Source of the DNA: Pseudomonas kielensis
Lineage (GTDB): Bacteria > Pseudomonadota > Gammaproteobacteria > Pseudomonadales > Pseudomonadaceae
Direction of reading: 5' to 3'
Assembly (NCBI RefSeq): GCF_014236655.1
Contig: NZ_JACMYG010000018.1
Coordinates: 45,831 to 109,830, forward strand
Length of the DNA: 64,000 nt
The position numbers and the translations under genes were made by a program. The notes below the pieces were generated by a model. That model was given only the letters and a program-made list of their open reading frames with translations, did no database searches and was not told the DNA's origin. Shown here piece by piece: positions 1 to 8,376 of the stretch. The stretch's first letter is position 1. Each line of letters opens with the position of its first letter.

Positions 1-1072
1 CGTCGATGAACTGGAAGCTGCGCGCACCCGGGGTGTGGGCATGGGCATCGCCGATGGAACCGACGTCGACGCCCAGCAGCTTGAGCTTGGTCGACATGTC
101 CGCGCCGATAAAGGGCTCAGCGTCCTGATTGCACAGCTGCGCCGCGACACTGCGGGCCATCTGGTAGCCCGGCGCGACCAGGCCGAACAGGCTGCCATTC
201 CACGAGGCACACTCGCCAATGGCATAAATGTGCGGGTCGCTGCTCAGGCACCGGTCGTCAATCACCACCCCACCGCGCGGGCCGATGTGCAGCGCGCATT
301 GGCGAGCCAGGGCATCCTGGGCACGGATCCCGGCGGAGAACACGATCAGGTCGGTCTCCAGGCTTTCTTCGTTGGCAAAGTTCATCCGGTAGCGGTACTG
401 CTCCCCGGCACTGATCGATTGCGTGGCGCGGGACAGGTGCACGCCGACGCCCAGCCGTTCGATTTGCGACTTCAGCGCCAGGCCACCCAGTTCGTCCAGT
501 TGCACCGGCATCAGGCGCGGGGCAAATTCCACCACATGGGCTTCCAGGCCGAGGCTTTTCAGGGCATTGGCCGCCTCCAGGCCCAGCAGCCCCCCGCCCA
601 CCACCACACCGCGCCGCGCATTGCTGGCGGCGCGCCGGATGGCATCGAGGTCCTCGAGGGTGCGGTAGACCAGGCGTGAGTCGCCTTCGGCGCCGTCGAT
701 GTCCGGTACAAAGGGATAGGAACCCGTGGCCAGGACCAGGGTGTCGTAGGCGACGCTGCCCTGGGCGGTGATCACCTGGCGCCGGGCACGGTCGATTTCC
801 AGCACCGGCACTCCCAGGTGCAGGGTGACACCCGGCGTCTGGTACAGCGCCGCGTCGGACAACGCCAGTGACTCGGCATCACGTCCCGTGAAGTACTCGG
901 ACAGGTGTACCCGGTCATAGGCCCGTACCGGCTCCTCGCTGAAGACATGCAGCTGATAGCGCCCAAGGGCGCCGCGCTCGATCAACTGTTCCACACAATG
1001 ATGGCCGACCATGCCGTTTCCGATCACGACCAGGGTTTGCAAGGTGTTCAACGCGGCAACATTGGAGTTCAT
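1..1072 (-). CDS. nirB: Nitrite reductase [NAD(P)H] large subunit, N-terminal part
   Basis: Assimilatory nitrite reductase large subunit (nitrite to ammonium, cytoplasm). The gene runs off the left edge; about 357 N-terminal residues of a usual ~850 are present. The protein starts MNSNVAALNTLQ and shows the FAD dinucleotide fold GNGMVGHHCVEQL, the conserved RVHLSEYF segment, and a second NAD fold VVVGGGLLGLEAA in the pyridine-nucleotide oxidoreductase module. At the edge it reads PGARSFQFID, the usual NirB joint. The sirohaem and 4Fe-4S domains lie outside the window. ATG at 1072 was chosen because it opens the family N-terminus and lies just after the leader terminator. The call rests on family resemblance; a related FAD reductase is less likely. 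Confidence 0.9.
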   Translation of the reverse strand, partial: MNSNVAALNTLQTLVVIGNGMVGHHCVEQLIERGALGRYQLHVFSEEPVRAYDRVHLSEYFTGRDAESLALSDAALYQTPGVTLHLGVPVLEIDRARRQVITAQGSVAYDTLVLATGSYPFVPDIDGAEGDSRLVYRTLEDLDAIRRAASNARRGVVVGGGLLGLEAANALKSLGLEAHVVEFAPRLMPVQLDELGGLALKSQIERLGVGVHLSRATQSISAGEQYRYRMNFANEESLETDLIVFSAGIRAQDALARQCALHIGPRGGVVIDDRCLSSDPHIYAIGECASWNGSLFGLVAPGYQMARSVAAQLCNQDAEPFIGADMSTKLKLLGVDVGSIGDAHAHTPGARSFQFID

Positions 1073-1101
1073 AAGTAGCACCCGATCACTGTTCTAAAAG
1101 C

Positions 1102-1136
1102 AAAAAAAAACGCCTGAAACCTTACGGTTCCAGGCG
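1102..1136 (-). terminator. Attenuator terminator in the nirB leader
   Basis: On the minus strand an 11-bp stem (CGCCTGGAACC pairing with GGTTTCAGGCG, one G-U) closes a GTAA loop and is followed by nine T. It lies 29 nt before the nirB ATG and downstream of the predicted promoter, so it sits inside the transcript leader. Unless it is read through, nirB is not expressed. This is the position expected for NasT (ANTAR) antitermination. Confidence 0.85.
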
Positions 1137-1275
1137 TCTTTGCCTGTTCATTTGCGTTGTGCAAACCCGACTGCTGTGCCCGGTTCAACGCTGCTACCCA
1201 CGACCTGTGCGGCCAATCGATCGTCGTTGACCGAGGGGGCTGCCTGGACGACGGTGTTGCTGCGCGCCAGGCCTG
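1137..1275 (-). promoter_or_regulatory. nirB untranslated leader, probable antitermination region
   Basis: About 140 nt lie between the predicted sigma-54 start site and the attenuator. A long-range pairing is visible: GCGTTGAACC with GGTT and CAACGC further on, closing an internal GC-rich loop. Leaders of assimilatory nitrate/nitrite operons in Pseudomonas and Azotobacter bind NasT here. I could not fix the two hexaloop ANTAR hairpins by eye, so the NasT assignment is inference from position and gene. Confidence 0.5.
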
Positions 1276-1285
1276 CGGGATGTAT

Positions 1286-1301
1286 TGCAGCCTTTGTGCC
1301 A
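1286..1301 (-). promoter_or_regulatory. Sigma-54 (-24/-12) promoter of nirB
   Basis: The minus strand reads TGGCACAAAGGCTGCA, with GG and GC separated by exactly ten bases, as RpoN promoters need. Transcription would start near 1275. This fits NtrC control of nitrogen assimilation. GTGCAC-containing half sites around 1402-1417 are possible NtrC contacts but too weak to call. Confidence 0.7.
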
Positions 1302-1508
1302 GAACCGCAGCCAGCCCCCCACAGCCCCTATTCCGGGCGCTTGCAGCCCATGTGCGGTGGCACCCGACCGGGAGCTCCCCCTCGCGGCGTGACTTGGCTT
1401 AGTGCACGAAAGGTCGCGCGGGCTTTATAACAGTGCATGGCCGAGCGACGCGCCACTTGCCCGCGATGGCGCCAGCACAGCCAACATCGATGGCGCCTGA
1501 CACATCGC

Positions 1509-1604
1509 TATCGCGAGCAAGCTCGCGTCCACACAGGCTGGGTGGGCGCATGCAAAATCTGCGGGCAGCAATAATCACCGTGGGAGCGGGCCTGCCCGCG
1601 ATGC
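1509..1604. repeat. Two REP-type palindromes
   Basis: ATCGCGAGCAAGCTCGCG at about 1509-1528 and GTGGGAGCGGGCCTGCCCGC at 1580-1599 are Pseudomonas extragenic palindromes, facing opposite ways. The rest of 1302-1701 holds no convincing gene. Confidence 0.75.
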
Positions 1605-1701
1605 GCTCAAAGCCGCCCTCAGATCGAGCAACTGCTGGCGCCCCGACGCGCCGTCGGTGGTGAGGCAGACGCGGTATCCCGGCAAGGATTGAAGGCCGGG
1701 T

Positions 1702-2169
1702 TCACCCCAGCTGTTTCACCATGGGCACACAGGCCAGTTGCAGGCCCGAGGGCGAATGGTAGATGGACGTTTGCTCACCACGGTAACCGCAGCGCCGGTA
1801 GAAGTCGGCAGCGTTCAAGGTCGCGTCGAGTACCACCTGTTCCAGGCCCAACTGCCGCGCCAACTGTTCAAGGAACGCCAGCATCAATACACCAATCCCC
1901 TGCTGCATGAACTCGGGCAGGACGAAGATCGCGCCGATTTCCCGCCGCGGCAGATCGAGCATGCCGGTGGCCACGGCCACGCCATCGACATACCCCATGT
2001 AGAAGTGTGAATCCATCAGCGCACTGTAGCCGTCCGCCGCCGAACCTGCGGTCCAGGTCAGCATCTGTTGTTCGGTATAGGCGCCGATGCATTGGTGACG
2101 GATCGCGCGCAGGCGAATCTCGAAAGCGGCCTGGGCGTCGTCCTGGGTGGCGCGGCGAATTTGCAGCAT
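1702..2169 (-). CDS. GNAT family N-acetyltransferase
   Basis: 155-residue single-domain GNAT acetyltransferase of unknown substrate. It starts MLQIRRATQDDAQAAFEIR, has the core strand GAIFVLPEFMQQGIG (acetyl-CoA loop of motif A) and ends with a VLDATLNAADFYRRCGYR motif B segment. The ATG at 2169 is preferred over an upstream in-frame ATG because GGAG sits at the right distance before it, while the extra N-terminus would read through a terminator hairpin. It is alone on its strand; the context gives no clue to the substrate. Confidence 0.8.
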   Translation of the reverse strand: MLQIRRATQDDAQAAFEIRLRAIRHQCIGAYTEQQMLTWTAGSAADGYSALMDSHFYMGYVDGVAVATGMLDLPRREIGAIFVLPEFMQQGIGVLMLAFLEQLARQLGLEQVVLDATLNAADFYRRCGYRGEQTSIYHSPSGLQLACVPMVKQLG

Positions 2170-2201
2170 ATCGTTCTCCATTGGCCAGCTTCGGACAGCG
2201 C

Positions 2202-2231
2202 AAAAAAAGCCCCGTCCATTGCTGGCGGGGC
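2202..2231 (-). terminator. Rho-independent terminator upstream of the GNAT gene
   Basis: GCCCCG pairs with CGGGGC around an 11-nt loop. On the minus strand this is followed by seven T. It probably ends transcription arriving from the FAH-family gene that stops at 2507. Confidence 0.65.
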
Positions 2232-2251
2232 CTTGGGTCATAACGTCATAT

Positions 2252-2314
2252 CCTGAACGCGCCTGACCTCATGACCCGCCAGCGGCGGTCATGGAGCAGC
2301 ACATCATGTTCAGG
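2252..2314. repeat. Nested inverted repeats in intergenic DNA
   Basis: The outer arms CCTGAAC (2252-2258) and GTTCAGG (2308-2314) enclose inner arms CATGACC (2270-2276) and GGTCATG (2287-2293). This gives a two-storey cruciform or RNA hairpin in the 2232-2506 gap. No reading frame there looks real. Function unknown; it could be a remnant REP-like element or 3' UTR structure. Confidence 0.4.
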
Positions 2315-2506
2315 CGGTGGGTTCTGGTCATGGCTCGATACTGTTGGCCCAGCTCCCCTTCTGTCAATCCCGCGCGCACGACAAAGCTGACAACACCTGT
2401 TCCCGGGGCCCCACGGTGTATCAGATGAGCCGAGGGGTGGCTGGCGAGTGCTATGCACTCGGACGCAGCCTGCGGCAGCGGATACGGGGATCTGCGTTTG
2501 CCAGGC

Positions 2507-3355
2507 TCAATCCGCCTGCACCGTCACCTGCAGCTGTTCTCCCAACCCGGCGATGCCCAGGCGCATGGTCTGGCCGGGGCGCAGGTAGACGGGGTCGGGC
2601 TTGATGCCCAGGCCGACGCCCGGTGGGGTGCCGGTGGAGATGATGTCGCCGGGTTGCAGGCTCATGCAACGGCTCAGGTAAGCGATCAGTTGCGGCACCG
2701 TGAAGATCAGCGTACGGGTGTTGCCATTCTGGTAGCGGTGGCCGTCGACTTCCAGCCACAGGTCCAGCGCATGGGGGTCGGCGACTTCATCGCGGGTGAC
2801 CAGCCACGGGCCGATCGGGCCAAAGGTGTCGAAGCCCTTGCCCTTGTCCCAGGTACCGCCGCGTTCCAGTTGCCAGGCGCGCTCGGAGACATCGTTGATC
2901 ACGCAGTAACCTGCCACGTGATCCATGGCATTGGCCTCATCGATGTAGCGCCCGCCCTTGCCGATGACCACGCCCAGTTCGACTTCCCAATCGGTCTTGA
3001 GCGAGCCACGGGGGATCTCGATGTTATCGTTGGGGCCGCAGATGGCGCTGGTCCATTTGCTGAAGATGATCGGCTCCTTCGGCACTTCCATGTTCGACTC
3101 GGCGGCATGGTCGGCGTAGTTCAGGCCAATGCAGATGAACTTGCCCACCTGGCCGACGCAGGCGCCGATCCGTGGCTGACCGAGCACCGGTGGCAGGCTC
3201 GCGGGGTCGATCGCCGCCAGGGCCGCCAGGCCTTGTGGGGTCAGGGTCTGCCCGGCAATGTCCGCAACGTGGCCAGAGAGGTCGCGAAGCTGTTGGTTGG
3301 CATCCAGCAGGCCCGGCTTTTCCGAACCCTTGTCGCCATAACGCACTAATTTCAT
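2507..3355 (-). CDS. FAH-family hydrolase, 2,4-diketo-3-deoxy sugar-acid hydrolase-like
   Basis: 282-residue fumarylacetoacetate-hydrolase-fold enzyme. Family landmarks are FICIGLNYADHAAE, the acidic metal ligands in DWEVELGVVIGKGG, and the end motif GDIISTGTPPGVGLG. Close family members cleave 2,4-diketo-3-deoxy-L-fuconate or -pentonate to pyruvate plus lactate or glycolate; many are annotated as ureidoglycolate lyase. It is last in a minus-strand run after an SDR that resembles the preceding dehydrogenase of that route, which supports the sugar-acid role. The start at 3355 has AGGAG at good spacing. Exact substrate is inferred. Confidence 0.8.
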   Translation of the reverse strand: MKLVRYGDKGSEKPGLLDANQQLRDLSGHVADIAGQTLTPQGLAALAAIDPASLPPVLGQPRIGACVGQVGKFICIGLNYADHAAESNMEVPKEPIIFSKWTSAICGPNDNIEIPRGSLKTDWEVELGVVIGKGGRYIDEANAMDHVAGYCVINDVSERAWQLERGGTWDKGKGFDTFGPIGPWLVTRDEVADPHALDLWLEVDGHRYQNGNTRTLIFTVPQLIAYLSRCMSLQPGDIISTGTPPGVGLGIKPDPVYLRPGQTMRLGIAGLGEQLQVTVQAD

Positions 3356-3393
3356 ATCTCGCTCCTGCTACTTAAAGGGGTGCCCGGTGGCGC

Positions 3394-4134
3394 TCAGATA
3401 CTCATGCCGCCATCGATGACATGCACGCCACCGGTGGTGTAGGCCGAGGCGTCGCTGCCCAGGTACAAGGCCAACTGGGCGATCTCCGTGGCGCTGCCGA
3501 TGCGGCCCATGGGCTGGCGGTCGAGGAACTGTTGGTACACCTGCGCCTCGGCCACGCCCTGCTGCGCCGCCTGTTCGGCGATCCGCTGGCGCAGCGACGG
3601 CGACTCCACGGTGCCCGGGCAAATCGCGTTGCAGCGAATGCCCTGGCCGATGAAGTCGGCGGCGACCGCCTTGGTCAGGCCCACCACCGCCGCCTTGCTC
3701 GCAGCGTAGGCAAAACGATTGGGCACGCCTTTGACACTGGAGGCCACCGAGGACATGTTGATGATCGAACCACCGCCACGCTCGAGCATGCCCGGCAGCA
3801 CCGCGCGGATCATCCGGTACATGGCGGTCACGTTGACGTCCATGGACCGGGCCCAAGCCGCTTCATCGCACTCCAGGATGTTGCCGCTGTGCACATACCC
3901 GGCGCAATTGAACAGCACATCCAGGGCACCGATTCGCTGGCACGCCTCGCTGATGGCGCTGGCCGAGGTGACGTCCAGGGTCAGGGCTTCGATGCCCGGG
4001 ATCCCTTGCAGCCCACGCACATCGATATCGCTGGCGAACACCTGCGCACCCGCCTCGGCAAAGGCAATCGCACTGGCCAACCCGATGCCCTGCCCGGCCG
4101 CCGTCACCAGCACCCGCTTGTTCTGCATCTTCAT
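3394..4134 (-). CDS. SDR dehydrogenase, 2-keto-3-deoxy-L-fuconate (or pentonate) 4-dehydrogenase-like
   Basis: 246-residue classical short-chain dehydrogenase. The NAD fold is VTAAGQGIGLASA, the catalytic set is the Ser of INMSSVASS and Tyr/Lys of FAYAASKAAV, and the end is GGVHVIDGGMSI. The start resembles 2-keto-3-deoxy-L-fuconate dehydrogenases, which oxidise C4 of a 2-keto-3-deoxy acid. Its ATG overlaps the stop of the MFS gene by four bases (ATGA), so the two are translationally coupled, and the FAH hydrolase follows 38 nt later. It would supply the diketo acid to that hydrolase. Confidence 0.8.
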   Translation of the reverse strand: MKMQNKRVLVTAAGQGIGLASAIAFAEAGAQVFASDIDVRGLQGIPGIEALTLDVTSASAISEACQRIGALDVLFNCAGYVHSGNILECDEAAWARSMDVNVTAMYRMIRAVLPGMLERGGGSIINMSSVASSVKGVPNRFAYAASKAAVVGLTKAVAADFIGQGIRCNAICPGTVESPSLRQRIAEQAAQQGVAEAQVYQQFLDRQPMGRIGSATEIAQLALYLGSDASAYTTGGVHVIDGGMSI

Positions 4135-5513
4135 ACTCGCTCCAGGTTAGCGCTGCCGGCCGCGGTTTTCGCCGTCCGCCCGAGCATCGCCGCAGGGATC
4201 GCCAGGATCAACGCGCCGCTGATGAACAGACACACCGCCAGCACGTAAGTACCGTTGTTGATGTTGCCCGTGAGGTTCTCGGCCACGGCGGTAATCATCG
4301 AGCCGGTGAAGCCGGACAGGTTGCCGATGGCGTTGATCATGCCGATCCCGGCCGCAGCCGCCACACCCGACAGCACGGTGCCCGGCAAGGTCCAGAAAAT
4401 CGGCATCAGGCTGAGGATCCCCGAAGCGGCGACGCTGAGGAACAGCACGGACAGCACCAGGTTGTCGGCAAAAAAAGCACTGAGGATCAGCCCGGCGCCG
4501 CCGATGAAGGCCGGAATCGCCGCATGCAGCCGACGCTCGCCGGTACGGTTGGAGTGGCGTGCATTGAGCAGCATCGCCACCGTGGCCACCGCATAGGGAA
4601 TCGCTGTCAGCAGGCCAATGTGCAGGCTGTTGGTGATGCCGGTGCTCTTGATGATCGACGGCATCCAGAACGCCAGGCCATAGAAACCGGTGTTGAAGGT
4701 CAGCAGGATCAGCACCAGCAACCACACACGCGGGTTGAAGAACACCTCGCCCAGGCGCGATACCTTGCCCTGGTTGTCGGTCTGCAGATTGGCCTTGAGC
4801 ATGGCTTTTTCGGCGGCTGACAGCCACTTGGCCTTGTCGATGTTGTCGGCCAGGCAAGCGATGACCACGAAGGCCATGATGATCGACGGAATACCCTCGA
4901 TGATCAGCATCCACTGCCAGCCCGAAAGGCCATGCACCCCTTGCATGCTGTTCATCAGCCAGCCGGAGAGGATACCGCCCAGGGTCAGGCTGATCGGCAT
5001 GGCCATCAGGAACCCGGACATCACCCGGCTCTGGCGATGGGTCGGGAACCAGTAGTTGAGGTACAGGATCACCCCGGGAAAGAAGCCCGCTTCACAGATC
5101 CCCAGCAGGAACCGCAGCACATAGAACATGGTGCTCGACTCAATCCCGAAGATCCCCGCCAGCGGCACCGTGTAGGCCACGGCCATGGAGATCACCGCCC
5201 AACTGAGCATGATCCGGGCGATCCAGAAGCGCGCGCCGAAGCGATGCAGCAACAGGTTGCTGGGCACCTCGAAGAGGAAGTAGCCCCAGAAGAACATGCT
5301 GGCGCCAAGGGCGTAGACGGTGTTGCTGAATTGCAGCTCGTTGAGCATGTCGAGCTTGGCGAAGCCGATGTTGACCCGGTCCAGGTAGGCGGCCATGTAG
5401 CACAGCAGCAGCACCGGCAGGATGCGCCAGATCACTTTGCGGTAGGTGCGGTCTTCAAAGTCGAGTTCGCTGGCTTGCGCCTGCGCAGGCAGATGCTCGG
5501 ATATCGTTTGCAT
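4131..5513 (-). CDS. MFS transporter, anion:cation symporter type (sugar-acid uptake)
   Basis: 460-residue inner-membrane major facilitator protein with about 12 hydrophobic segments. The loop DRVNIGFAKLDMLNELQFSN after helix 1 is typical of the hexuronate/phthalate/tartrate (ACS) branch that imports organic and sugar acids by proton symport. The start MQTISEHLPAQ at 5513 is preferred to an ATG 27 nt upstream because AGGGG precedes it. It sits between the aldehyde dehydrogenase and the SDR, so it probably imports the aldonate used by this locus. CGATAAAAACAATC upstream contains an AANAANAA motif. Confidence 0.85.
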   Translation of the reverse strand: MQTISEHLPAQAQASELDFEDRTYRKVIWRILPVLLLCYMAAYLDRVNIGFAKLDMLNELQFSNTVYALGASMFFWGYFLFEVPSNLLLHRFGARFWIARIMLSWAVISMAVAYTVPLAGIFGIESSTMFYVLRFLLGICEAGFFPGVILYLNYWFPTHRQSRVMSGFLMAMPISLTLGGILSGWLMNSMQGVHGLSGWQWMLIIEGIPSIIMAFVVIACLADNIDKAKWLSAAEKAMLKANLQTDNQGKVSRLGEVFFNPRVWLLVLILLTFNTGFYGLAFWMPSIIKSTGITNSLHIGLLTAIPYAVATVAMLLNARHSNRTGERRLHAAIPAFIGGAGLILSAFFADNLVLSVLFLSVAASGILSLMPIFWTLPGTVLSGVAAAAGIGMINAIGNLSGFTGSMITAVAENLTGNINNGTYVLAVCLFISGALILAIPAAMLGRTAKTAAGSANLERV

Positions 5514-5604
5514 GGAGGTAACCCCTGGGCATGTGGACATGCCTGATTGTTTTTATCGAATGGGTCATGCCGGGCGAGCAATTCACCCGGCGTTGCTGCT
5601 TGGA

Positions 5605-7185
5605 CTAGAGTGCCTGGGTGGTTTTTTCTCCGTTGACCAGGCGCGTCAGCCCCAATGGATTGCTGTTGCGCAGCGCTTCGGGAAGCAAGGCATCCGGGAA
5701 GTTCTGGTAGCACACCGGACGCAGGAAGCGGTCGATGGCCAGGGTGCCCACCGAGGTACCACGGGCATCGGACGTCGCCGGCCAGGGGCCGCCGTGGACC
5801 ATGGCGTCACACACCTCGACACCGGTCGGGTAACCGTTGACCAGCACCCGGCCGACTTTTTGCGCCAGCACCGCCACCAGGTCGGCAGCGTGTGCAAGCT
5901 CGGCCGGCTCACCCAGCAGGGTGGCGGTCAGTTGTCCGCGCAGCCCCTGCAAGGCCGCCAGCAATTCAGTGCGATCAGCCACTTCGACCACCACCGTGGC
6001 CGGCCCGAAGATTTCCTCCTGCAGCAGTTCGTCACCGCCAAGCAGCAACTGGACGTCGGCCAGGAACAGTTGCGCCCGGGCTTGATTGCCCGCCTGCGCC
6101 TGCCCGGCCAGGTGTGTGACCTGGGGATGGGCGCGCAAGGTGGCGCAGCCTTCGACATAACTGCGCAGGCCGCCGGCGTTGAGCATGGTCTGCCCGGGCT
6201 GTTCGGCGATCAGCGCGCTGAGGGACTGCAGCAAAGCGCTGAACTGCGGTGAACGAATGCCGATCACCAGGCCCGGATTGGTACAGAACTGCCCCGCGCC
6301 CATCACCACCGAGGCGGCCAGTTCGCGGGCGATCTGCTCGCCGCGCACCTCTAGTGCCTGCGGCAACACCAGTACCGGATTGATGCTGCTCATCTCGGCG
6401 AACACCGGGATCGGCTGCGCCCGGGCAGCGGCCATGTCGCACAGCGCCCGGCCACCCTTGAGCGAACCGGTGAAGCCGACTGCCTGGATCAGCGGATGCT
6501 TGACCAGCGCCTCACCGACGCCGGCACCGAAGATCATGTTGAACACCCCGGCCGGCATGCCGGTTTTCTCGGCGGCGCGAATGATAGCCAAGGCCACCTG
6601 TTCGGCCGTCGCCATGTGCCCGCTGTGGGCCTTGAATACCACCGGGCAGCCAGCGGCCAGGGCCGCGGCGGTGTCGCCACCGGCGGTGGAAAAGGCCAGG
6701 GGAAAGTTGCTGGCCCCAAACACCGCGACCGGGCCGACGCCCAGGCGGCACTGGCGCAGATCCACCCGAGGCAGGGGCTGGCGCTGAGGCAGCGGCAAAT
6801 CGATCCGCGCGCCGAGGAAGTCACCCCGGCGCAGGGTCTGGGCGAACAGGCGCATCTGCCCGCTGGTACGGGCCCGTTCGCCCTGGATGCGTGCCGCTGG
6901 CAACGCGGTTTCGCGGCAGACCAGGGCCACGAACTGCTCGTCCAGGGCGTCCAACTCGCTGGCGATGGCGTCGAGGAATTCGGCCCGGCGCTCGGCCGGC
7001 AAGTTGCCGTAGATCGCGCTGGCTTGATGGGCCGCGGTGGCAGCGGCATGCACTTCCTCGGCCGTGGCCTGGATGAAGGCGTTGGGCAGCGGCTGCCCGG
7101 TAGTCGCATCAACGCTGTGCAGGACCACGGAGCCGGCGGCGCTACGGCCACCGGCGATGAAGTTGTGACCGGACAGTTCGGGCAT
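5605..7185 (-). CDS. NADP-type aldehyde dehydrogenase, 2,5-dioxovalerate (2-oxoglutarate semialdehyde) dehydrogenase-like
   Basis: 526-residue aldehyde dehydrogenase. The catalytic Cys is in GAGQFCTNPG and the general-base Glu in FAEMSSINP; FGASNFPLAF and VGFTGSLKGG mark the cofactor site. The length and the N-terminus MPELSGHNFIAGGRSAAG fit the 2-oxoglutarate-semialdehyde dehydrogenase group, the last step of the Weimberg pathway. The start at 7185 is chosen for AGGAGA just upstream; an ATG 24 codons earlier lacks a site. A LysR-type operator lies at 7270-7288 in front of it. Other sugar-acid clusters use the same enzyme class after a XylX-type dehydratase. Confidence 0.85.
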   Translation of the reverse strand: MPELSGHNFIAGGRSAAGSVVLHSVDATTGQPLPNAFIQATAEEVHAAATAAHQASAIYGNLPAERRAEFLDAIASELDALDEQFVALVCRETALPAARIQGERARTSGQMRLFAQTLRRGDFLGARIDLPLPQRQPLPRVDLRQCRLGVGPVAVFGASNFPLAFSTAGGDTAAALAAGCPVVFKAHSGHMATAEQVALAIIRAAEKTGMPAGVFNMIFGAGVGEALVKHPLIQAVGFTGSLKGGRALCDMAAARAQPIPVFAEMSSINPVLVLPQALEVRGEQIARELAASVVMGAGQFCTNPGLVIGIRSPQFSALLQSLSALIAEQPGQTMLNAGGLRSYVEGCATLRAHPQVTHLAGQAQAGNQARAQLFLADVQLLLGGDELLQEEIFGPATVVVEVADRTELLAALQGLRGQLTATLLGEPAELAHAADLVAVLAQKVGRVLVNGYPTGVEVCDAMVHGGPWPATSDARGTSVGTLAIDRFLRPVCYQNFPDALLPEALRNSNPLGLTRLVNGEKTTQAL

Positions 7186-7269
7186 GACAGTCTCCTGACC
7201 CAGAGGGAAATCTGGTCGGTACTCTACTGCCGCGAATCGATTCTTTCCCAATGGCATTTTTGGATTAAC

Positions 7270-7288
7270 CGATAACCAAGCGTTATCG
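7270..7288. promoter_or_regulatory. Palindromic LysR-type operator, copy 1
   Basis: CGATAACCAAGCGTTATCG is a perfect 7-5-7 palindrome. It overlaps the last codons of the LysR gene and lies 85 nt before the aldehyde dehydrogenase start. The same ATAAC-N5-GTTAT core recurs before the XylX-like gene, so it is probably the binding site of the LysR protein between them. Confidence 0.65.
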
Positions 7289-8263
7289 AATTTGCCCTTC
7301 GCCTGCCCCGTTTGCTGCCCCCTGATCCCTGGCCAGGCGCGCGTTTTCAGTGAGGATTTGCGCGAACTCCAGGGCCGCTCCCACCAGTTGCTCGCCCTTG
7401 CGGGTGAGGATGCCGTAGTCCTGAGGCGCCAGGTGCAGGGGGGTGTCGAGGGCTTTCAACTGGCCGCTTTCCAGCAGCGGATGGACCATGGCATCCGGCA
7501 GCATGCCGATCATCGGCCCGCGCTGCAGGACCTGGAGGAAGGTCTGCATGGAGATGGTGTCCACGGTATTGCGCGGCAGCGCTACCCCGGCGTCGGCGAA
7601 CGCCAGTTCCATGCGCGCACGAATCGGCGTGCCCACTGGGTACAGAATCCACGGCAGGTCGACCAACTGTTGCAAGGAGATCGGCCCGGCGTCGGCCAGC
7701 GGGTGGCGGCTGTTGACCACGATGCAGAACGGTTCCGGGGCCAAGGGCTGGAAGTCGTAGCGTTGTGCCTGGCTGTGCTCGGTGAAGCGGGCTACCGCCA
7801 GGTCGAGTTTTTTCTCTTCGAGCATCTCCATCAGGTGGTTGCTGGTCTGCTCCACCACCTCGATCGACAACAGCGGCCAGCGCTGTTTGATCTGCAAGAT
7901 GGCCTCGGGCAGGGCGATGGCGGTGGCGGCAAAGATCCCGCCGACCTTGAGATGACCATGGCCCCCCTCGCGCAGGCTGCCGATCTGCTCGACGAACGAA
8001 CGCGCGTCATTCAGGGCGATCTGCGCGTACCGCAAGACATGCTCGCCCAGCGCCGTGGGCGGCATGCTGCGCGGCTGGCGTTCGAACAGGGCAAAGCCGA
8101 GCAGGCTTTCGATTTCCTTGAGCATCTTGCTGATGGCCGGCTGGCTGAGGTTCATCTGCTGCGCCGCCAGGTGCATGTTGCGGGTGCGGCCCAGGGTGTC
8201 GATCAGCAGCAGGTGGCGGAATTTGAGCCAGCCACAGAAGCTGGAGAATGACAGTTCGGACAT
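7283..8263 (-). CDS. LysR-family transcriptional regulator of the sugar-acid locus
   Basis: 326 residues with an N-terminal winged helix-turn-helix (about residues 17-75: HLLLIDTLGRTRNMHLAAQQMNLSQPAISKM in two halves) and a substrate-binding-like effector domain. It resembles the GbpR/GalR-like LysR regulators that govern sugar-acid genes. It lies between the minus-strand transport/dehydrogenase genes and the divergent dehydratase genes. The 113-bp divergent promoter holds ATAACCAGGAGTTAT and a TTATCGA half site, and another copy lies downstream before the aldehyde dehydrogenase, so it probably controls both arms. Confidence 0.9.
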   Translation of the reverse strand: MSELSFSSFCGWLKFRHLLLIDTLGRTRNMHLAAQQMNLSQPAISKMLKEIESLLGFALFERQPRSMPPTALGEHVLRYAQIALNDARSFVEQIGSLREGGHGHLKVGGIFAATAIALPEAILQIKQRWPLLSIEVVEQTSNHLMEMLEEKKLDLAVARFTEHSQAQRYDFQPLAPEPFCIVVNSRHPLADAGPISLQQLVDLPWILYPVGTPIRARMELAFADAGVALPRNTVDTISMQTFLQVLQRGPMIGMLPDAMVHPLLESGQLKALDTPLHLAPQDYGILTRKGEQLVGAALEFAQILTENARLARDQGAANGAGEGQIR

Positions 8264-8282
8264 GGGTGCGCCTCGTCAAACA

Positions 8283-8331
8283 ATAACCAGGAGTTATCGA
8301 TTACTGAAAATATCTCATTGGAGTTTATCGA
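8283..8331. promoter_or_regulatory. LysR-type operator, copy 2, in the divergent promoter
   Basis: ATAACCAGGAGTTAT at 8283-8297 repeats the ATAAC-N5-GTTAT pattern of 7270-7288. It is followed by a half site TTTATCGA at 8324-8331. A full palindrome plus a promoter-proximal half site is the usual recognition/activation layout for LysR proteins. Confidence 0.6.
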
Positions 8332-8376
8332 GTGCTGGTCATAGCGTGAAGCCTTTACGGACCAGGAAGATTTGCC

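Noticed and set aside
1150..1320. Protein-like minus-strand frame through the nirB leader ending VGFAQRK and a stop before the attenuator
   Set aside because: No start codon with ribosome site after the predicted transcription start; probably compositional chance in a structured RNA, though a translated leader was considered.
1140..1430. Plus-strand open frame in the nirB leader region
   Set aside because: It covers the leader and promoter of nirB on the other strand, has no ribosome site and an atypical composition.
2246..2458. 70-codon minus-strand frame
   Set aside because: No ribosome site, no domain, and it covers the inverted-repeat structure.
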